This document shows, in pieces, positions 38,210-47,581 of a stretch of 64,000 nucleotides of DNA (its first letter is position 1; each line of letters opens with the position of its first letter). The notes under the pieces were generated by a model, which made no database searches, was not told where the DNA came from, and worked only from the letters and a program-made list of their open reading frames with translations. The stretch covers positions 1-64,000 of the forward strand of contig CAVQWE010000008.1 in assembly GCA_963717385.1 (NCBI GenBank), in the 5' to 3' direction. The stretch comes from Sva-07 sp963717385 (lineage in GTDB: Bacteria; Actinomycetota; Acidimicrobiia; Acidimicrobiales; Ilumatobacteraceae). A program made the position numbers and the translations under genes.

Positions 38210-38995
38210 TCAGGATTCGACCTTGATTCGGCCACCTTCGAGGGAGGCATGGAATTCGCCCTCTCGTTCGGTGACGACGTTGAAGAACTTGACTTCGACG
38301 GAACGGGGACCGTTCCGGTCGATCTCGAAGACCCAATTGGCCTGTGGCGACACCGACGCGACGTAGATCGCAGATCCGTCGAACTGGAGGCCGACGCTGC
38401 CGACACCCGACACCGAGTAGTTCGGATAGCTCAGCGTCACAGCGGCCGCTGACGTGGTTGGAGCAGCCGTGGTCGGCGCAACCGTGGTTGGAGCAGCTGT
38501 GGTTGGCGCAGCGGTCGTGGGGGCCGGTGACGCCCGGGCCGGTGCCGGAGCTGCGGCGGGAGCAGGAGTCGGTGCCGGCCTGGCTGCTGCGGGTGCCGGG
38601 GCTGCGGCGGGGGCAGGTGTGAGAGCGGGCGTGGCTGCAGCCAGGGCGGGCGTGGGCGCTCCGACGACTGTCGGGGTCAGAACGGCAGCATCGCTCGACG
38701 CTGGAACAACGGCGCCGGTTCCTGGGTCCGTCGCAGGGGCCTCGACAACGTCCACGCCGACCTCGGGGACGGTCGTCGGGTCGGCCACGACCTCCGTCGC
38801 TGCTTCCGGCGCCGGCTCGACCGCAACAACAGGCGTTTCGACGGGCGACGCCTGGGCGGGCAGGGAGGGACCAGAGCCGATGACCATGACCGTGAGGGTG
38901 AGCCCTGCGGCAACACTCACCCCGACGAGGACGACCGATTGCCAGTGGGCGACGCTCCGGGCGAGGGTCCGGCCACCCGCATTACTCGTTTCCAT
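38210..38995 (-). CDS. Membrane-anchored Thr/Pro-rich protein with an unnamed C-terminal domain
   Basis: A 261-residue protein starting at ATG 38995. It has a single N-terminal membrane anchor (SVVLVGVSVAAGLTLTVMVIG), a long Ala/Pro/Thr stalk including PTTAAPTTVAPTTAAPTT, and a compact C-terminal domain of about 65 residues: YPNYSVSGVGSVGLQFDGSAIYVASVSPQ, SVEVKFFNVVTEREGEFHASLEGGRIKVES. The same domain type is seen in the truncated ORF ending at 35701. It is the first gene of the operon leading to the PA-rich protein, ApbE and the ferric-reductase-like protein, so a role in the extracytosolic redox module is likely but not proven. Confidence 0.75.
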   Translation of the reverse strand: METSNAGGRTLARSVAHWQSVVLVGVSVAAGLTLTVMVIGSGPSLPAQASPVETPVVAVEPAPEAATEVVADPTTVPEVGVDVVEAPATDPGTGAVVPASSDAAVLTPTVVGAPTPALAAATPALTPAPAAAPAPAAARPAPTPAPAAAPAPARASPAPTTAAPTTAAPTTVAPTTAAPTTSAAAVTLSYPNYSVSGVGSVGLQFDGSAIYVASVSPQANWVFEIDRNGPRSVEVKFFNVVTEREGEFHASLEGGRIKVES

Positions 38996-39163
38996 GGTGG
39001 GGACACGACGCTGGGTGAGATCTGGGTTGGGTCCCTGACCAACTCTTGACAGTCGTGCGACGAAGGGTGCCCGGTCAGTGCAGGTTCTTCGCTGCAAGTG
39101 GCATTTCAGGGTGGATCAGCTGGGAAGCGCTGGAGTTTCGGCTCTGACAGGGTCCGGCGAACG

Positions 39164-40531
39164 TCACCGCCGCAGCGAGGTGCCGTCGCGCGTGGTCTCG
39201 ACGGTCCATCCGTCGGCCTGCAACCCGTCTCGTAGCGCGTCTGCGGTGGCGAAGTCCTTCGCAGCTCTGGCGTCGTCGAGCGCTTTCGCGCGGGCGAGCG
39301 CATCGGCGTCGACGTCGGCAACCGAGCCGAGATCGAGCCCGACAGCTCCGGCGATCTCGTGAACTGCGGCAACCAATCGACCGGCGCTGTCGTCGCCGGC
39401 ATCGAGCGCGGCGTTGGCTCGACGAACCGTGTCGAACAACAGTGCGCTGGCGCGCGGCGTGTCGAGGTCGTCATCCATGGCTGAACGGAACTCGTCGAGC
39501 ACAGCGGCATCGGGCTCGTCGGCATCCACACCGGCGACACGAGCGGCGAAGGCGTCGAGCCCGGCCAGCGACTTCACTGCGGCGTCGATGCCGTCCTGGG
39601 TGATCTTCACCGGGCTGCGGTAGTGCGACTGCAGCAGCACCATCCGGTACGCACGAGGGTCGTAGTGCTCGATGAGATCGAGCAGGTTCGACACGTTGCC
39701 GAGGCTCTTCGACATCTTCTCGCCCTCGGCGTCGACGACGAATCCGTTGTGCATCCAGTGGTTGGCGAACCTCTTGCCGAGCGCGACCGCCTGGGCGCGT
39801 TCGTTCTCATGGTGCGGGAAGCGGAGATCTTGGCCACCGCAGTGCAAGTCGAAGCCCTCGCCGAGCAGATCCAGGCTCATCACGACGCACTCGGAGTGCC
39901 AGCCCGGACGGCCGGCGCCCCAAGGTGACGGCCACGCCGGGTCGCTCTCGGTGGCCGGGCCGGTGGCGAACTTCCACAACACGAAGTCGGCCGGGTGGCG
40001 CTTGCCGGCCGCTCCGACGACCTCGCGATCGCCGCCGCCCGATCGCATGTCGTCGACCGATTGATGTGCGAGCAGGCCGTAGTCGTCGACCGACTCGACC
40101 GACATGTACACGCCGTCGTCGGTGACATAGGCGTGGTCGCTGGCGATCAGCGCGGCGATCATGTCGACCATGTCGTCGACGTAGTCGGTGGCGTGCGGGG
40201 TGTCGGTGGGACGCTCGAAGTTGACGGCATCCATCGCCTGCCACCAGATGGCTTCGCACTTGGTGGTGATGTCCTGCCAGGGACGCTCTTCGCGCAGCGC
40301 TCGCTCGATGATCTTGTCCTCGATGTCGGTGATGTTGGACACCAGACGCACGTCGAGACCGCTCCACTCGAGATAGCGGCGCATGATGTCGTACACGAGC
40401 GTGGCGCGGCCGTGACCGAGGTGCGGCGGGCCATACACCGTGGGCCCGCACAGGTAGATGCTGACCTTGCCCGGCTCACGAAGAGCCAGCTCGCGCACGG
40501 AGCGCGTGGCGGTGTCGTAGAGGTGCAGCAC
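39164..40531 (-). CDS. cysS: Cysteinyl-tRNA synthetase
   Basis: A class I aminoacyl-tRNA synthetase of 455 residues, the usual length. Motifs: YLCGPTVYGPPHLGHGR (zinc Cys28 and the HIGH-like HLGH at 37-40), WHSECVVMSLDLLGEGFDLHCGGQDLRFPHHENERAQ with the remaining zinc ligands, and EKMSKSLGN. GTG 40531 gives MLHLYDTATR, the standard CysS start, and has TAGACT 8 nt upstream; the longer start at 40552 is less likely. It could be MshC, but the length and motifs favour CysS. It is divergent from valS. Confidence 0.92.
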   Translation of the reverse strand: MLHLYDTATRSVRELALREPGKVSIYLCGPTVYGPPHLGHGRATLVYDIMRRYLEWSGLDVRLVSNITDIEDKIIERALREERPWQDITTKCEAIWWQAMDAVNFERPTDTPHATDYVDDMVDMIAALIASDHAYVTDDGVYMSVESVDDYGLLAHQSVDDMRSGGGDREVVGAAGKRHPADFVLWKFATGPATESDPAWPSPWGAGRPGWHSECVVMSLDLLGEGFDLHCGGQDLRFPHHENERAQAVALGKRFANHWMHNGFVVDAEGEKMSKSLGNVSNLLDLIEHYDPRAYRMVLLQSHYRSPVKITQDGIDAAVKSLAGLDAFAARVAGVDADEPDAAVLDEFRSAMDDDLDTPRASALLFDTVRRANAALDAGDDSAGRLVAAVHEIAGAVGLDLGSVADVDADALARAKALDDARAAKDFATADALRDGLQADGWTVETTRDGTSLRR

Positions 40532-40539
40532 GGTGTTGG

Positions 40540-40545
40540 AGTCTA
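40540..40545 (-). promoter_or_regulatory. Candidate -10 box for cysS
   Basis: TAGACT on the minus strand, 8 nt before GTG 40531. Confidence 0.4.
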
Positions 40546-40611
40546 CGAGCACCCCTCACCCGAGCCCGGCACCTTTTCCCGATCGGGTCAGCCTCCGTTC
40601 GAGTTGCAGCT

Positions 40612-40631
40612 CGGATGGGGCGGGCCATCCG
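40612..40631. promoter_or_regulatory. Hairpin between cysS and valS
   Basis: CGGATGG (40612-40618) and CCATCCG (40625-40631) with a 6-nt loop. It sits about 60 bp upstream of the valS -10 box, so its role may be at the DNA level. No T-box features were seen. Confidence 0.3.
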
Positions 40632-40688
40632 AACCGTCACGAGAACGTGCTGAGAGAACCTTCTGGGGAGGGGGTGGGGGCGAGTCGG

Positions 40689-40694
40689 TAGCCT
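40689..40694 (+). promoter_or_regulatory. Candidate -10 box for valS
   Basis: TAGCCT, 9 nt before the ATG at 40704; no Shine-Dalgarno in between. Confidence 0.35.
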
Positions 40695-40703
40695 CGGCGA
40701 CCT

Positions 40704-43259
40704 ATGGCGAACATCCCCGACAAGCCGACGCTCGACGGCATCGAAGCACGCTGGGCTGCCCAGTGGGACTCCGATGGCACGTACCGCTTCGACGCGTCGG
40801 TACCCCGAGAGGGCGTGTTCTCCATCGACACCCCGCCGCCCACGGTGAGCGGATCGCTCCACATGGGGCACGTGTTCAGCTACACCCACACCGACACGAT
40901 CGCCCGCTACCAGCGCATGCGCGGCAAGGCCGTGTTCTATCCCATGGGTTGGGACGACAACGGCCTGCCCACCGAACGTCGCGTGCAGAACTACTACGGC
41001 GTGCGTTGCGACCCCGCGCAGCCCTACACCGAGGGCTTCGAGCCGCCGTTCCGCGGCGACCCACCGAAGAACCACCACGCCATCCCGATCTCGCGCCCCA
41101 ACTTCCTCGAACTCTGCGACGAACTCGTCGAGATCGACGAACAGATCTTCGAAGCCCTCCTCAAGCGCCTCGGGCTGTCCGTCGACTGGGACCACCAGTA
41201 CGCCACCATCGACGAACGCTCGCGTCGCGCCAGCCAACGAGCGTTCCTGCGCAACGTGGCACGCAACGAGGCCTACAGCCAGGAAGCACCCACGCTGTGG
41301 GACATCGACTTCCGTACTGCGGTCGCCCAGGCCGAGATGGAAGACCGCGAACGTCCGGGCGCCTATCACAAGATCCCGTTCGCCCGCACCGACGGCAACG
41401 GATCGATCGAGATCGACACCACCCGTCCCGAGCTGCTCGCCGCCTGTGTCGCTCTCGTGGCGCACCCCGACGACGAGCGCTACCAGCCGCTGTTCGGCAC
41501 CACGGTGACCGTGCCGCTGTACGGCCAACAGGTCGAGGTGCGCGCCCACGAACTCGCCCAGCCCGACAAGGGCACCGGCATCGCCATGATCTGCACGTTC
41601 GGCGACACCACCGATGTCACGTGGTGGCGAGAGCTGAATCTCCCGATGCGGCCGATCATCGGACGCGACGGCCGCTTCCACGCCGACGCCCCGAACGACG
41701 TCGACCCCGACGCGTACTCGAAGGTCGCCGGGCTCACCTCGAAGCAGGCGCAGAAGGCTGTGGCCGAACAGCTCGTCGAGGCGGGCCTCCTGATCGGCGA
41801 ACCGCGCACGATCCAGCATCCCGTGAAGTTCTACGAGCGCGGCGACCGCCCGCTCGAGATCGTCACCTCGCGTCAGTGGTACATCCGCAACGGCGGTCGC
41901 GACGCCGAACTCCGCAGCGCACTCGTGGCGCGCGGCGGCGAACTCACCTGGCACCCCGCGCACATGCAGCACCGCTACGACAACTGGGTCGAGGGCCTCA
42001 ACGGCGACTGGTTGGTGAGCCGCCAGCGCTTCTTCGGCGTGCCGATCCCGATCTGGTACCCGCTCGACGAGCACGGCGAGCCGCGCTACGACCAACCGTT
42101 GGTCCCCGACGAATCGCTCCTCCCGATCGACCCGTCGACCGATACGCCCGCCGGCTACACCGACGACCAGCGCAATCAGCCCGGCGGCTTCATGGGCGAC
42201 CCCGACATCCTCGACACGTGGGCGACCTCGTCGCTCACCCCGCAGATCGCCGGCGGGTGGGAGGAAGACGGCGATCTCTTCGAGCACGTGTTCCCGATGG
42301 ACATGCGCCCGCAGGCACACGACATCATCCGCACGTGGCTCTTTGCCACCATCACCCGCAGCCACCACGAGTTCGGCTGCGCCCCGTGGAAGCACGCCGC
42401 ACTGTCGGGCTGGATCCTCGACCCCGACCGCAAGAAGATGTCGAAGTCGAAGGGCAACGTCGTCACCCCGATGGATCTGTTCGACACCTACGGCACCGAT
42501 GCGGTTCGCTACTGGGCGGGCTCCGGTCGACCAGGAGTCGACACCGCCTTCAGCGAAGACCAGATGAAGGTGGGTCGCAAGCTCGCCAACAAGCTGCTCA
42601 ACGTCACCAAGTTCGTCCTCCAGTTCGGCGCACCGACGACAGACACCTCGCTCGATGACGGCGTGACCGATCCGATCGATCGGTCGATGCTCGCCAAGCT
42701 CGATGCCGTCATCGACGACGCCACCGCCGCGTTCGAGGCATTCGACTACGCCCGAGCGCTCGAGCGCACCGAGGCCTTCTTCTGGTGGTTCTGCGACAAC
42801 TACGTCGAGCTGGTCAAGGGCCGAACCTACGACGAGCAACGCCCCGAGGGCGCCGATTCGGCGAAGCGTGCGCTGCGCGAAGCACTCAGCGCGATCCAAC
42901 GGTTGTTCGCCCCGACCCTGCCGTTCGCGGCCGAGGAGTCGTGGAGTTGGTGGAACGAGTCGAGCGTCCACCGTGCGCCGTGGCCGTCGCCGTCCGGCAA
43001 CCAAACAGCACCCTTCGGTGACCCGACGCTCGCGGATGTCACCATCGAGGTGCTCACCCAGGTTCGCCGGGCAAAGACCGAGGCGAAGCGCAGCCAACGA
43101 GCGGTGGTCGAATCGCTCGTGGTCACCGCCCCGAGCGCTCTCCATGCAGCGATCGAGGCGGGGCGGGCCGACCTCATCGATGCCGGATCGATCCGCGACA
43201 TCCAGCTCGTCGACGGCGATGCGGTCTCCACCGTGGTCACCCTCGCCGAGACCGACTGA
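40704..43259 (+). CDS. valS: Valyl-tRNA synthetase
   Basis: An 851-residue class I synthetase that charges tRNA-Val. The HIGH motif is HMGH at residues 53-56 (SGSLHMGHVFSYTHTDTIARYQRM), the editing domain has TTRPELLAACVALVAHPDD, and the KMSKS loop is KKMSKSKGN near residue 578. The anticodon-binding domain follows. It has the short ValS form with DLLDTWFSS-like DILDTWATSSLTPQ. The C-terminal coiled coil is absent or reduced. No frame break. ATG 40704. Confidence 0.95.
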   Translation: MANIPDKPTLDGIEARWAAQWDSDGTYRFDASVPREGVFSIDTPPPTVSGSLHMGHVFSYTHTDTIARYQRMRGKAVFYPMGWDDNGLPTERRVQNYYGVRCDPAQPYTEGFEPPFRGDPPKNHHAIPISRPNFLELCDELVEIDEQIFEALLKRLGLSVDWDHQYATIDERSRRASQRAFLRNVARNEAYSQEAPTLWDIDFRTAVAQAEMEDRERPGAYHKIPFARTDGNGSIEIDTTRPELLAACVALVAHPDDERYQPLFGTTVTVPLYGQQVEVRAHELAQPDKGTGIAMICTFGDTTDVTWWRELNLPMRPIIGRDGRFHADAPNDVDPDAYSKVAGLTSKQAQKAVAEQLVEAGLLIGEPRTIQHPVKFYERGDRPLEIVTSRQWYIRNGGRDAELRSALVARGGELTWHPAHMQHRYDNWVEGLNGDWLVSRQRFFGVPIPIWYPLDEHGEPRYDQPLVPDESLLPIDPSTDTPAGYTDDQRNQPGGFMGDPDILDTWATSSLTPQIAGGWEEDGDLFEHVFPMDMRPQAHDIIRTWLFATITRSHHEFGCAPWKHAALSGWILDPDRKKMSKSKGNVVTPMDLFDTYGTDAVRYWAGSGRPGVDTAFSEDQMKVGRKLANKLLNVTKFVLQFGAPTTDTSLDDGVTDPIDRSMLAKLDAVIDDATAAFEAFDYARALERTEAFFWWFCDNYVELVKGRTYDEQRPEGADSAKRALREALSAIQRLFAPTLPFAAEESWSWWNESSVHRAPWPSPSGNQTAPFGDPTLADVTIEVLTQVRRAKTEAKRSQRAVVESLVVTAPSALHAAIEAGRADLIDAGSIRDIQLVDGDAVSTVVTLAETD

Positions 43260-43316
43260 CTGTCCGAACGTCGCCGCAGCAAACCGCCAGATCCTTCCGA
43301 GCGCTCGCTCGACACC

Positions 43317-43322
43317 TACACT
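43317..43322 (+). promoter_or_regulatory. Candidate -10 box for the L,D-transpeptidase gene
   Basis: TACACT, 7 nt before ATG 43330. Confidence 0.45.
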
Positions 43323-43329
43323 TGCCGCC

Positions 43330-44087
43330 ATGCCAGCCAAGTGGGGTCTGCCGGCGATCGTGATCGCCCTCGTGCTGGCGGTTGCCGCGCCCGTGGTCGC
43401 AGACGGTACGACCACGCCCACAACGACGACCGCCACCACCGTTGCGTCGGCGGGCACGACCATCACTCCCGACAACCGACCGTCGCTCCGAACACGACGG
43501 TCGCTCCGAACACGACGGACGGCGCGGACATCGACGAACCAGTCCCGAGTTCGCCCGCCGCCGCTGCTCTCGAGAACGGTATTCGCCCGTTCATCGTGGG
43601 CCCTGCCACGGTGGCTGGCCGCAGCCCGACCCGCGGCCGACAAGTCCAGATCACACCGCCACCGACCAGCCCGTTCGACCCACCCGCTGACGGCGGCAAC
43701 GGCAGGCGCGTCGTGTACTCGAAGACGAGGCAGACCGTGTGGGTCTACGACTCGAACAACACGATCATCAAGATGCACCGGGTCTCTGGCCGCCTCAGCC
43801 CGAACGATCCGACACCGGGCACCTACCGGGTCTGGTCACGATCGCTGCGAACGTACTCGATCAACAACCCGTCGATCACCTGGGGGTACATGGTCCGCTT
43901 CGCCAAGGGGGCCCGCGGCGGCAACATCGGGTTCCACGAAATCCCGTACCAGTACGGCAGACCCGTGCAGACGATCGATCAACTCGGCCAGGCCCTGTCG
44001 GGAGGCTGCGTTCGTCAGGCGCAGGCAGACGCCATTTGGATGTGGAACTGGGCGGGCATCGGCACGGTCGTCATCGTCACCCCCTGA
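43330..44087 (+). CDS. Secreted L,D-transpeptidase (YkuD family), frameshifted
   Basis: ATG 43330 gives a signal peptide (PAKWGLPAIVIALVLAVAAPVVADG) and a Thr-rich linker. One indel near 43480 then moves the frame into PTVAPNTTVAPNTTDGADIDEP and the YkuD domain: RVVYSKTRQTVWVYDSNNTIIK, RTYSINNPSITWGYMVRFAK, GNIGFHEIPYQYG and the catalytic SGGCVRQAQADA with Cys. About 252 residues when joined. It would cross-link peptidoglycan (3-3 links) or anchor proteins outside the membrane. It lies upstream of an LCP protein, fitting a cell-wall role. Confidence 0.85.
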
Positions 44088-44111
44088 CAGCACCGTCCGA
44101 CCCGAGACCGG

Positions 44112-44117
44112 TAACGT
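44112..44117 (+). promoter_or_regulatory. Candidate -10 box for the LCP gene
   Basis: TAACGT, 9 nt before ATG 44127. Confidence 0.35.
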
Positions 44118-44126
44118 CACGCGGTC

Positions 44127-45579
44127 ATGTCCGATACGTCCGAGCCCGAGTCGACGCCCGAGATGGCGTCTGATCCGACGCCCGATCGCGCCCCGCTGCC
44201 GAACGAACCGTCGAACGAGCCGGCACCGAAGGTGACCGTGCCACCACCACCCACACCACCGCGGCCAACCGAGACCCCGACCTCGGCGAAGCGGATCCCC
44301 CGCACCTGGCCCCAGCGACTCACGGTGGCTGCGGTGTTCGTGATGGCGATCGGCTCGTTCGGCGCAGCCGGAGCGTTGTATGCCGGCCAACGTGTGATCG
44401 AGGACCGCAACATCGCACCGGCGATCATCGACCCCTCGATCATCGACCCCTCGCAGGCCGCAGCGCCGGGACCGGTGGCGACCGACGCCGAAACCGGCCA
44501 ACCATCACCCGAGGCGACCGCTCCGCCCGAAACGTTCCCGCCGGCCGAGCCGGATGCCAAGAACTTCTTGATCACCGGCGCCGACAACAACTCGTGCATC
44601 GACCCCGATTCGCCCTATGCGCCGGCGTTCGGCGATCGCAGCGGCGCTCGGCGAGCGCAGCGACACGATCATGATGTGGCGGGTCAATCCGAGCACCTCA
44701 CAGGTCGCTGTCTTGTCGTTCCCCCGAGACCTGTTCGTCGACATCGCCGGCTCGTCACGCAAGGGACGGATCAACGAGGCCTACCAGCGCGACACACCGC
44801 AGAAACTGATCGACACGATCTACCAGAACTTCGGGATCAACACCGACCATTTCGTGCAGGTCGACTTCTGCGCATTCCGCACCTTGGTCAACGCGGTCGG
44901 CGGCGTCGCCGTGCCGTTCGACACTCCCGTCCGAGACCCCAACACCGGACTCGACGTCCCCGAGGCCGGCTGCTTCACCTTCGACGGCGACCATGCACTC
45001 GCCTACGCCCGATCGCGCAAGTTGCAGTTCATCAACGAGAACGGCGAATGGGAAACGGACGGCACATCCGACCTCGGTCGCATCTCGCGCCAGCAGGACT
45101 TCTTGCGCCGAACGGTGTCGCGCCTCCTCGAGAAGGGCGCCTACAACCCTGATGTCGCAGGTGGCCTGATCGAGACGCTCTCCGAGTACATCGTGGCCGA
45201 CCCGGACCTCACGCCGCGGAAGATGCTGGAGTTCGCCGGCGTGCTCAGCGGAGTCGATCCCACCGAGATCACCACCTACCAGATCACCGCAGACGCCCGG
45301 ACGGTTTCGGGCAACGCCGTGCTCGTGCCGTCGCTCGGCGGCGACAACATGCAGGCAATCCTGGCGGTGTTCCGAGGCGAAGCAACCCTCGGCGACGCAC
45401 CCGACCAGGTGATCGAGCCAGGGGCTGACGTCACCGTCGCGCCATCGCCCACCGATCAGGCAATCGACTCGGGCCCGGACGACACCACGCCCGACTCCGC
45501 AACGACCACCACACTGCCGAGCGTGCAGGCCGACGAGAACGACTTCGGCTTCGTGCCGGACAAGAACGTGTCCTGCTGA
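44127..45579 (+). CDS. LytR-CpsA-Psr family glycopolymer transferase, frameshifted
   Basis: A proline-rich cytosolic N-terminus, one membrane segment (RLTVAAVFVMAIGSFGAAGALYAG), a linker and then NFLITGADN, the first LCP strand. One extra base near 44640 shifts to GERSDTIMMWRVNPSTSQVAVLSFPRDLFVDIAG, with KGRINEAY, DHFVQVDFCAFRTLVNAVGGVAV and GDHALAYARSRKLQF. These carry the Arg and Asp residues that bind the polyprenyl-pyrophosphate substrate. About 484 residues when joined. It attaches wall polymers to peptidoglycan. Neighbour of an L,D-transpeptidase. Confidence 0.88.
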
Positions 45580-45620
45580 TCACGCCAGGGGTCAGACCCA
45601 CGGCGCGATCGCCACGACGC

Positions 45621-46565
45621 TCAGGCGTCGAGCACCCGCGCCAACGCCGACGCTGCATCGGACGGACCTGCGACGGTGGTGAAGCGGGCACCGACCTGCT
45701 CGGCGAGCTCGCGAGCTTCGACGGCATCGGATTCGGGTGCAACGATCACCAGTTCACCGAGTCGGCGGGCTGCTGCAGCGACATCACCGGGGGCCGTTGC
45801 CCGACAGTCCGACAGCAGCACCGTGATCTTGCGGCCGGCCCTCGATCGTGAGAGCTGGTCGGCGGCCGCCGTCAGCGCTCCGGCGACGTCGGTGGTGCCG
45901 AAGCCGCGCAGGGCGAGCACCGAATCGATGACGCCCTCGTTCGATCTTCGTCACGTCCTGGCTCTTCGCTGCAACGACGTCCTTGCCGAACGACAGCACC
46001 GAGTAGTCGTCGGGACTCCGCCACGCCACCGCCGACGCGGCGACGGCAGCGGTCGCGAGCGGCCGGCCGGTCATCGACCCACTGCGATCGACGAGCAGAC
46101 AGATCGCCGTACCCGGGGTCGACCACGACCTGACCCGGAGATCGTCGGGGTCGACCGCTGCACCCTCGGCGGCCGCAATGACCAGCGCGTCGAGACTGGC
46201 GTCGACGTCGAGATCACCACCATCGGGTCGATAGCGCTGAGTGCGCAACTGCCCCACGCCCCGCGGCGATGCCGGCCCGCGCTTGGCCAGGTCGAGGAAG
46301 AGGCGCCCTGCCAGCCGGCGAGCGAGTTCACGCAGCTTCGGATCGGTTGCCCCCGTCAGGTCGGCGAGGAGTGCAAGCGTGTCGTCCGGGTCGTCGTCCA
46401 GCGCATCGGACAGCGCGTCTTCGTCGAGTTCGCCGACCTCGGGCGAGATCTCGTCGAAGTGCGGTTGTTGCTCGAGGGCCCGCCGCGAGGTGGTCTTGCG
46501 CCGGGCCTTCGAGACCTCTTCGTCGGCAGCGTCGCCCTCCTTGGCCGGCGGTGGGCTGTTCAGTT
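45621..46565 (-). CDS. VWA-domain protein paired with MoxR, frameshifted
   Basis: An acidic N-terminal part (SPEVGELDEDALSDALDDDPDDTLALLADL), a conserved middle (ELARRLAGRLFLDLAKRGP), and a VWA domain with MIDAS motif CLLVDRSGSMTG (DxSxS). An extra base near 45947 separates the end: SVLALRGFGTTDVAGALTAAADQLSRSRAGRKITVLLSDC and VGARFTTVAGPSDAASALARVL. Such proteins work with MoxR ATPases in metal insertion or complex remodelling. The start is not clear: no ATG or GTG lies near the MoxR stop, and a CTG overlapping it is given only as a guess. Confidence 0.75.
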
Positions 46566-47513
46566 CGCCGGCGTCGCCCCGGTCGGGGCGATCACTTTTC
46601 CCTGGTTCGTGCTGTCGTCCTGCTTGCCGAAGACCGCCGTCCAGAGCTCGCGCACGATGTCCTCGGTCGATCGGGTACTGCCCTCGCGCAGGCGGACACG
46701 GCCGGACAGCGCCACCAGCGCCGCATCGAGCGAGACGTCGCCAGCCGCCGCCGACGACCCGCGCACCGCGGCCAACGACGATGCAACGGCGCACATGTCG
46801 ATCGCACCACGCACCGACGACCCCACCCGGAGGTCGCCGTGAGTTCGAGTGAGACGGACCAGATCGACGACCTTGGCAACCCAATCGGGATCGAGTTCGC
46901 CGCCACCAGCTTCACGCAACGTGATCTGGCGTTCGTCGGTTGCGGTCTGGTAGTCGACTGCCAGGCGGCACACACGGTCGTACACCGCACCGGAGATCCG
47001 AGCGGTGCCGATGGCGTCGAACGGGTTCATTGCGGCGACGAGCCGGAAGCCAGGTGCGGCGGCGAGACGTCCGAGACGGGGCACGTGCAGTTCACCCTCG
47101 CTCATCACGGTGATGAGCACGTTCAGTGTCTCCTCGGGGACGCGGTTGATCTCTTCGACGTACAGCAGCGAGCCGTCGCGCAACGCCGAAGCGAGCGGGC
47201 CGTCGACGAACACATCGGCGTCGTAGCCCTCGGCCATCACGCGTGCCGGATCGAAGTGGCCGACGAGGCGAGCGGGGGTCAACTCGGCATTGCCTTCGAC
47301 GAACTCGAAACCGACGCCGAGTTCGTGCGCGACCGTGCGCAGCAACGTCGATTTGCCGGTGCCCGGAGGCCCCTCGATGACCACATGGCGGTCCGCGATC
47401 AGTGCCGCCACGACCAGTTCGATCTCGCGTCGTCGCCCGACGACGGTCGAGCCGATCGAAGCAACGAGTTCCGACGGACGCAGCGGCACAGTGTGGACGG
47501 CAGGCTCAGACAT
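46560..47513 (-). CDS. MoxR-type AAA+ ATPase
   Basis: A 317-residue ATPase. Walker A GPPGTGKS at 48-55, FEFVEGNAELTPARLVGHFDPARV, Walker B LLYVEEINRVPEETLNVLITVMSEGEL, sensor VAAMNPFDAIGTARISGAVYDRVCRLAVDY. ATG 47513. It overlaps the VWA gene that follows on the same strand, the usual MoxR-VWA pair acting as a chaperone for a partner complex. The partner is unknown; nearby alcohol dehydrogenases are candidates only by position. Confidence 0.9.
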   Translation of the reverse strand: MSEPAVHTVPLRPSELVASIGSTVVGRRREIELVVAALIADRHVVIEGPPGTGKSTLLRTVAHELGVGFEFVEGNAELTPARLVGHFDPARVMAEGYDADVFVDGPLASALRDGSLLYVEEINRVPEETLNVLITVMSEGELHVPRLGRLAAAPGFRLVAAMNPFDAIGTARISGAVYDRVCRLAVDYQTATDERQITLREAGGGELDPDWVAKVVDLVRLTRTHGDLRVGSSVRGAIDMCAVASSLAAVRGSSAAAGDVSLDAALVALSGRVRLREGSTRSTEDIVRELWTAVFGKQDDSTNQGKVIAPTGATPAN

Positions 47514-47581
47514 GTGACCTCATCGACCGCCGAACCTAGCGACCCGTCGTCCGCTCCAACGGATCCGCCCCAACCCGACGC

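Noticed and set aside
40553..40703. T-box leader for valS or cysS
   Set aside because: No specifier loop or T-box sequence was found, and both genes appear to start with little or no leader.
39995..42658. Long plus-strand frame overlapping cysS and valS
   Set aside because: It is arginine/histidine-rich shadow sequence of two well-defined synthetase genes.
40476..43778. 1100-codon minus-strand frame opposite valS
   Set aside because: It has no recognisable domain and mirrors the codon bias of valS.
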